Assembly: GCA_017557435.1 (NCBI GenBank) | Contig: JAFYYR010000028.1 | Coordinates: 1 to 64,000, forward strand | DNA: 64,000 nt | Direction: 5' to 3' | DNA from: Pseudobutyrivibrio sp. | GTDB lineage: Bacteria; Bacillota; Clostridia; Lachnospirales; Lachnospiraceae | In this document: positions 59,157-64,000 of the stretch, one piece after another | Numbering within the stretch: position 1 is the stretch's first letter | Layout of the letters: each line of letters starts with the position of its first letter | The notes under the pieces: generated by a model | Databases searched by the model: none | What the model saw: the letters and a program-made list of their open reading frames with translations, nothing else | What the model was told of the DNA's origin: nothing | Translations under genes and position numbers: made by a program

Positions 59157-60761
59157 TAACGCATATGCGATATTGATAGCGTGGTCAGCGCATCGCTCAA
59201 GGTCAGTAACCATGTCAGAGAAAATAACTCCGGCGATAGGTTCGCACTTGTTATCCATAAGTCGCTCTACGTGATGATTGATAAGCTGCTTCTCCTGCTT
59301 GTCTACCTTAGCCTCTAACTTTTCAATCTTAGGTAAGTTCTCGTAATTTTCTGAAGTGAAAATCTCAAGAGCAAGCTCAACTTCTTCCATAGAATTCTCA
59401 GCCATATCCTTAAGTTCCTTGGCTGCCTTCTTAGAAAGCTTAGTCTTTTTATTCTTCATACGAGTAGCGTACTCGATAATATTCTCAGCGTGGTCAGAAA
59501 TACGTTCCATATCAGTTACAGCAATTGTGATAGCTGATATCTTACGGAGATTCTCAGGTGTAAGGTTCAGCGCCTGAAGCTTAACCATAGCATCCTGAAT
59601 AGCGTGATTTAGAATGTTAACTGTCTCCTCACGCTCCTCAACATCCTCCACCTTTTCTGGAGAATAATCGAAGAAGCAGTCGATAGCCTTTTCGAAATTC
59701 TCTGCTGCAATAGCACCCATTCTGGCTGCCTCAAGCTGCGCCTGATGAATAGCCATGTGAGGTGGCACATTTGTCACCTGTGACATAAACACAAGCTGTC
59801 TATCCTCAGCTGCACGAGTCTCCTCAGGAAGCTCTGGGATAAACATATATGTAAGCTTAATAATGTAATCTGTAAATGGGAAGATAATGCACACTGCAAT
59901 CAAAGCAAAGATTGTATGTGTGTTAGCTATCTGACGTCCTGGGTCAGCTGATGTAGACTGAATCCATGACAAAAGTGGGGTTACATTTATAACCACAATA
60001 ATTACAAGAGCTCTGATAAGATTGAATAACAAATTCAAAATAGCAGAACGCTTACCATTTCTATTAGCAGTAAGTGATGCCAAAAGGTTAGGTGTAACTG
60101 AACCGATAGCAGCACCAATTACCAAATAAACAGCTACATCGTAATCTAAAATCCCCTGAACAACAAATGCCTGGAAGATAACTGTTGAAGATGATGAACT
60201 CTGGAGTAATGCTGTAAATGCAATACCAAAAAGCAATGCTAAAAATGGATTCTTAAGTGTTGAAAGGAAATTAACAAACAGCGCCGACTGTGAAAGTGGT
60301 GCAATGGCAGCCTTCATGATGGTAATACCCTGAAAGAGCATACCAAATCCCATGATAACTGAACCAATATGTTTGGTAAGATTATTCTTCATGAAAAGAT
60401 ACATTACAGCACCAATGAAAAGTAAAAATGGTGTGAATGTAGCGATATTAAATGCTGTGATTTGAGCTGTGATTGTAGTACCAATATTGGCACCAAGGAT
60501 AACTCCAATAGCCTGTGAAAGAGCCATCATGCCCGAATTAACGAAGCCGATAACCATAACATCTGTGGCTGAAGAACTCTGAACGAGAACCGTCATAGCG
60601 ATTCCCACAAGAACAGCTACCAGCTTATTAGTAGTAGCCTTCTCCAAGATTATCTGAAGATTGTCACCGCAACTATTTTTCAAGCCAGTGGACATAATAG
60701 ACATTCCAAAGAGGAACAAGCCCACTCCACCTAGCAGTGATAAGAATTGTGCAATTGTCAT
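59145..60761 (-). CDS. Na/Pi cotransporter family protein with PhoU domain
   Basis: A 538-residue inner-membrane protein. Two inverted repeats of helices (residues 1-330) bear the QSSSATDVMVIGFVNSGM (near 62) and LQSSSSSTVIFQAFVVQG (near 190) motifs that bind sodium and phosphate in the NptA/PNaS family. Residues 340-535 are a PhoU-like helical domain (DCFFDYSPEKVEDVEEREETVN; MERISDHAENIIEYATR; ERCADHAINIAYAL), which in related systems senses phosphate or controls the channel. GTAGAAGGAGAAAG precedes the start. It would export or import phosphate; direction is not evident. Confidence 0.93.
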   Translation of the reverse strand: MTIAQFLSLLGGVGLFLFGMSIMSTGLKNSCGDNLQIILEKATTNKLVAVLVGIAMTVLVQSSSATDVMVIGFVNSGMMALSQAIGVILGANIGTTITAQITAFNIATFTPFLLFIGAVMYLFMKNNLTKHIGSVIMGFGMLFQGITIMKAAIAPLSQSALFVNFLSTLKNPFLALLFGIAFTALLQSSSSSTVIFQAFVVQGILDYDVAVYLVIGAAIGSVTPNLLASLTANRNGKRSAILNLLFNLIRALVIIVVINVTPLLSWIQSTSADPGRQIANTHTIFALIAVCIIFPFTDYIIKLTYMFIPELPEETRAAEDRQLVFMSQVTNVPPHMAIHQAQLEAARMGAIAAENFEKAIDCFFDYSPEKVEDVEEREETVNILNHAIQDAMVKLQALNLTPENLRKISAITIAVTDMERISDHAENIIEYATRMKNKKTKLSKKAAKELKDMAENSMEEVELALEIFTSENYENLPKIEKLEAKVDKQEKQLINHHVERLMDNKCEPIAGVIFSDMVTDLERCADHAINIAYALKDH

Positions 60762-60889
60762 TTCTTTCTCCTTCTACCGTATTTCTCCTTCACGAGAAAT
60801 AAAAATTTTAAACCTTTTCTTATTTGTCCGAAGATAGTTTAACATGACTATTGAAGAATGTCTAAGTATTTCGTAAAAATTCTTTTATT

Positions 60890-62122
60890 TTATATGTATG
60901 CTTTGATAAAAATTCCGTCTTCACGATATTCTTCTGAAATAAGTTCTCCATTTTCTCTTATTTTCGCAATACTGCCAGCCTCTGAATATGGAACTAACTT
61001 CTCAACATACTCTTTTCCATCTCGTAAAAGTTCAGCCAAAATCTCTTTTACTCTATCAAGACCCTTGCCAGTTTTAATAGATGTGTGAACCGTATAATCT
61101 GCTCGCAAATCATGATAATCATGCTCGTCTAACACCTTGTCCACCTTGTTAAAAATGGTAATAACAGGCTTATCGCTAACACCAAGCTTATCGAGAGTCT
61201 CGTACACAATCTCCATCTGTCTATCCATCTGTGGATTGCTCACATCAACCACATGGATAATGTAGTCGGCATATTTTGCCTCCTCAAGTGTACTTTTAAA
61301 TGCATCAACCAAATGGTGAGGAAGCTTTCTAATAAATCCTACAGTGTCAGTAAGAAGTACCTTTTGATCATTATCCAAAAATAGCTCTCTGGTGGTGGGG
61401 TCAAGTGTTGCAAACAAAGCATCCCACTCCAAAATATTAGCATCGGTAAGCTTATTTAAAAGTGATGATTTGCCTGCATTGGTATAGCCAACAATCGCAG
61501 CCACAGGCACGCCATTTTTCTGTCTCTTTGCACGGGTAAGTTCACGGTGGCTTACCACATCAGCAAGCTCCTTTTTAAGCTGTGAAATGCGACCTGCAAT
61601 AAGACGCTTATCCATCTCCAGCTTTTTCTCACCAGGACCACGAGTACCAATGGCTCCGCCGCCACCTGCTGCAGTACCACCTACTCGAGACATATTTTTA
61701 CCGAATCCTGTAAGTCGGGTCATCTCATATCTAAGCTGTGCCAACTCTACCTGGATTTTACCCTCAGCTGTACCTGCTCGTGCCGCAAAAATATCAAGAA
61801 TTATAAGGGTTCTGTCCATGACCTTGGTATCAAGGGCATCTGCCAGATTTCTCATCTGGGCTGGTGTAAGCTCATCATCACATACGATGCCGGTAGCCCC
61901 TGTCTCCCAGATTAAATCTGCAATCTCATCTACCTTACCAGTGCCCACATAGGTACCTGGATTTCTGCGCTCAAGATTTTGCATAATCTGACCAACCACC
62001 TGGGCTCCTGCTGTCTCGCAAAGCTCTGCCAACTCATCTATAGAATCCCTAGCCTCAGCCTCGTCGCCTTCGCACACTGCAACTAGTATTACTTTTTCAA
62101 TTATCTTTTCTGTATTTATCAT
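60890..62122 (-). CDS. hflX: GTPase HflX
   Basis: A 410-residue ribosome-associated GTPase that splits stalled ribosomes. The N-terminal HflX domain (ARDSIDELAELCETAGAQVVGQIMQ; PGTYVGTGKVDEIADLI; CDDELTPAQMRNL) covers 1-175, with a Gly-rich linker GGTAAGGGGAIGTRGPGEKKLEMDKRLI kept in the sequence. The G domain has G1 GYTNAGKSSLLNKL (near 214-227), DTVGFIRKLPHHLVDAFKSTLEE (G3) and NKVDKV (G4). TAGGATATAGGT precedes the ATG. It is monocistronic or loosely linked to the cupin gene upstream. Confidence 0.95.
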   Translation of the reverse strand: MINTEKIIEKVILVAVCEGDEAEARDSIDELAELCETAGAQVVGQIMQNLERRNPGTYVGTGKVDEIADLIWETGATGIVCDDELTPAQMRNLADALDTKVMDRTLIILDIFAARAGTAEGKIQVELAQLRYEMTRLTGFGKNMSRVGGTAAGGGGAIGTRGPGEKKLEMDKRLIAGRISQLKKELADVVSHRELTRAKRQKNGVPVAAIVGYTNAGKSSLLNKLTDANILEWDALFATLDPTTRELFLDNDQKVLLTDTVGFIRKLPHHLVDAFKSTLEEAKYADYIIHVVDVSNPQMDRQMEIVYETLDKLGVSDKPVITIFNKVDKVLDEHDYHDLRADYTVHTSIKTGKGLDRVKEILAELLRDGKEYVEKLVPYSEAGSIAKIRENGELISEEYREDGIFIKAYI

Positions 62123-62230
62123 TTACCTATATCCTAATTTAAATTGGATGGTTCTCCCACCACCTCCATAATAACATTTAATTTTGATTCCTCATAGTAA
62201 TCATTAAAAAATGGGCCCACCCTTTTAGTT

Positions 62231-62701
62231 CTAATAGGCTAAATATTCTACTTCGCTGGCAATAACTGGAAATTTATCTCTTATTTCCTGCTTTTCTACA
62301 AGTCTAAAACCTTCATAGGTAAAGTTCGGGGTAGTTGCACAAGAAACAAAGGTAAAGCCATCTGCGTCCAGATTTTCTGCACCAAAAATAGCACCTTTTG
62401 GAATTAAAACCATGGCCCGCTGGCCCTTTTCAACATCATTTCCTAGGAGAAATTCCTGCTTTCCTTCATCTGTTAGCATTGTGACCTTCATTCCACAGCC
62501 CTCATGGAAATACCAGATTTCATCACAATCGATTTGATGAAAATGAGAAATCTCACCTTTGTCTAATAAAAAATAAATGCTACCTGCAAGAGGTCTTCCA
62601 TCCTTTTCAAATGGGGCAGTATAGACCTCCACAAACCAGCCGCCCTCAGGATGCTGCTCTAAGTTGTATTCTCTTTTTAAAATCTCAGCTCGATTGCTCA
62701 T
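62231..62701 (-). CDS. Cupin-fold DUF985 protein
   Basis: A 156-residue protein of the DUF985 cupin family, seen from LEQHPEGGWFVEVYTAPF (14-31), SIYFLLDKGEISHFHQIDCDEIWYFHEGCG (cupin motif with metal His/Glu, about 41-70) and VLIPKGAIFGAENL with FVSCATTPNFTYEGFRL (second motif, near 130). Members are thought to be sugar- or nucleotide-processing enzymes, but the reaction is not established. GGGAAT lies before the start. It precedes hflX in the same direction. Confidence 0.9.
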   Translation of the reverse strand: MSNRAEILKREYNLEQHPEGGWFVEVYTAPFEKDGRPLAGSIYFLLDKGEISHFHQIDCDEIWYFHEGCGMKVTMLTDEGKQEFLLGNDVEKGQRAMVLIPKGAIFGAENLDADGFTFVSCATTPNFTYEGFRLVEKQEIRDKFPVIASEVEYLAY

Positions 62702-62754
62702 ATGCCATTATTCCCTTTCCATCAAATGTCGCCTATTGCTTAAGTATTCAAGAC

Positions 62755-63531
62755 TTACAGACTTTCAACAAAGTCTGTAATGTCTATATACTCTACTGGT
62801 TGCCCCACATATTTAGCTCGTAATTCTTGGTATTCATCATCTGACGAAAGCATTACCTTAGAATCTGAATTTCCATCAAGATAATAATATTCATAGAGTA
62901 ATTGGCTCTCACTGTCAGCTGCCTTATAAAATGTTATTATGCCTTTTCGCTGCCCTGATAAATCATATGAAAAATAGGACTCCATCATATCATCATAGGT
63001 GCCATCTTCGCCCACAACACCATTTGTATACACACTAGCTCCCATTCGCATATTATGGGACTCAAATATATCAACTACAGTCAATTTATCATCAGAAACA
63101 GTAAGTATTTCCAAAAGCTGATCCACAGCACCGCTTACATTCACTACCAATTCATTTTCACCATCACCATTAACATCTACAAGTGCATAACCAATAGTAG
63201 CGTCCTGAAATTCCGATGTATAATCTTCCTTGTAAGTAAGTATATTTAATTGATCTCCATCCACATAAGGATTTTCAACACTAATCTCATTTTTCAAATA
63301 AGACACGTATAGTGGATCCATATCCCCAAAGTCGTATCCAGCATCGTCACTGATATCTTCTTCTGTATCATCAATAACTTCAGAATCATTTTCTTGAACA
63401 GGTTCACTTGATTCTTCAATCTGCTCTACCTCAATATCCACATCATCTGTAGCATCTTCTGTATTCTGTCCACAAGCTGACATAGATATCATCATAGTTG
63501 CCATCATTAAAACTAATACTTTCTTTTTCAT
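62755..63531 (-). CDS. Lipoprotein with acidic linker, unknown
   Basis: A 258-residue lipoprotein (signal MKKKVLVLMMATMMISMSAC, lipobox SMSAC) with an acidic linker from 21 to 70. The remainder has GYALVDVNGDGENELVVNVSG (a calcium-binding DxNxDG repeat of the FG-GAP/dockerin-like type, near 115-130) and further beta-strands with FYKAADSESQLLYEYYYLDG. It is likely displayed on the cell surface. The preceding gene encodes a protein with the same DxDxDG pattern, so the two are probably paralogues. Function unknown. Confidence 0.8.
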   Translation of the reverse strand: MKKKVLVLMMATMMISMSACGQNTEDATDDVDIEVEQIEESSEPVQENDSEVIDDTEEDISDDAGYDFGDMDPLYVSYLKNEISVENPYVDGDQLNILTYKEDYTSEFQDATIGYALVDVNGDGENELVVNVSGAVDQLLEILTVSDDKLTVVDIFESHNMRMGASVYTNGVVGEDGTYDDMMESYFSYDLSGQRKGIITFYKAADSESQLLYEYYYLDGNSDSKVMLSSDDEYQELRAKYVGQPVEYIDITDFVESL

Positions 63532-63560
63532 TCTCTTATTCTTCCCTTCTTATCCAATTA

Positions 63561-64000
63561 TTATGATAGTTCTTTTATAAGCTCATCGTAGCTAAGTGAG
63601 GCATCAAAATCTTCATAGGTGTAAGTTTCATACACATCAATCTTTTCTTTTATCTGGTCCTCACTTAGATTCTCACCATTATCACATGTGTACTCGGTCT
63701 TATAGACTTCCATTTCTGAAAAGTTCTCTAATTCCTCATCAGATGGATAGCCATCCCCGTCTTTATCATCAAAGTGATACTCCGTTACTGTGTAATCAGA
63801 CTCCAATTCCCCCTCTTCGTGCTTGGACAAAAAGGTGCTATAGTAAAAGGCTCCATAATAAGGATTGCCATCATTTCTAAGAATGCCTTTTCCCGGCGCA
63901 TACTGATAACCAAGATTGCCACCAGCACCAAATGGCCACTGGTCCATAAGGCAGCGAATTGCCCCATTTTCATATGTATAAAGTGAATAAGCGCCTCCTA
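63561..64000 (-). CDS. Calcium-motif surface protein, partial (N-terminus beyond window)
   Basis: The frame is open to the window edge, so the first part is missing; 145 residues of the C-terminal portion are visible. They begin GGAYSLYTYENGAIRCLMDQ and hold YHFDDKDGDGYPSDEELEN (a DKDGDG EF-like loop) followed by acidic helices. The general make-up matches the lipoprotein encoded 30 bases downstream, so the full gene is probably a lipoprotein of the same family. An internal ATG at 63947 is unlikely to be the start since the frame continues upstream without a stop. Confidence 0.65.
   Translation of the reverse strand, partial: GGAYSLYTYENGAIRCLMDQWPFGAGGNLGYQYAPGKGILRNDGNPYYGAFYYSTFLSKHEEGELESDYTVTEYHFDDKDGDGYPSDEELENFSEMEVYKTEYTCDNGENLSEDQIKEKIDVYETYTYEDFDASLSYDELIKELS

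Overview
The window looks like chromosomal DNA of a low-GC, obligately anaerobic, butyrate-forming member of the Lachnospiraceae, most like Butyrivibrio or Pseudobutyrivibrio. The grounds are a thl-hbd-bcd butyrate block with Rex-type redox operators, a desulfoferrodoxin, a cytosolic GH9 glucanase, a THF riboswitch on an ECF folate transporter, Firmicutes-type ribosome binding sites and many GHKL/LytTR and zinc-ribbon membrane proteins. The genus is inferred from gene content, not from a search. Most genes lie on the minus strand.

Layout. 1-3.7 kb: butyrate pathway (partial bcd, hbd, thlA read leftward), with two structured GC-rich repeats between the genes and three Rex-like sites upstream. 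3.9-7.7 kb: AgrC-type kinase, LytTR regulator, DUF4956 and VTC-domain genes and a 14-residue peptide ORF. 7.8-13.6 kb: a probable thyA-dfrA-ilvB-ilvN-SleB hydrolase-deoD operon. 13.8-23.4 kb: accessory region framed by two near-identical tRNA-Gly(GCC) units. It carries a decayed third unit, a 50-bp direct repeat around a secreted-protein/Xre pair, an IdeS-like secreted cysteine protease, a nitroreductase, a GH9 enzyme, a transglutaminase-like protein and a lipoprotein. 23.3-36.5 kb: acyltransferase, two chemoreceptors, lipoproteins, desulfoferrodoxin, MATE pump, J-domain protein, folC, DegV, a second transglutaminase-like protein and a cold-shock protein. 36.6-44.9 kb: a divergent ClpX with an SseB-like partner, a zinc-ribbon membrane-protein cluster beside an MscL with its own zinc ribbon, uppP bracketed by two long hairpin repeats, and a small alarmone synthetase. 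45.1-51.8 kb: housekeeping genes (rRNA methyltransferase, pfkA with a cre-like site on its promoter, dnaE, holA). 52-64 kb: DHH phosphoesterase, EAL protein, THF riboswitch-folT-folC, metallophosphoesterase inside a 19-bp inverted repeat, Na/Pi cotransporter, hflX, a cupin and two calcium-motif/lipoprotein-like genes.

How parts fit. Folate supply is a theme: a THF riboswitch controls uptake and polyglutamylation (folT-folC), a second folC lies elsewhere, and thyA and dfrA use and recycle folate. Redox control of butyrate formation is suggested by the Rex-like sites. The strongest unexplained signals are non-coding: three separate families of long hairpin repeats in which paired arms differ between copies yet stay complementary (bcd-hbd-thl spacers, tRNA-Gly 3' units, uppP flanks). 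No CRISPR array, integrase or transposase gene was seen.
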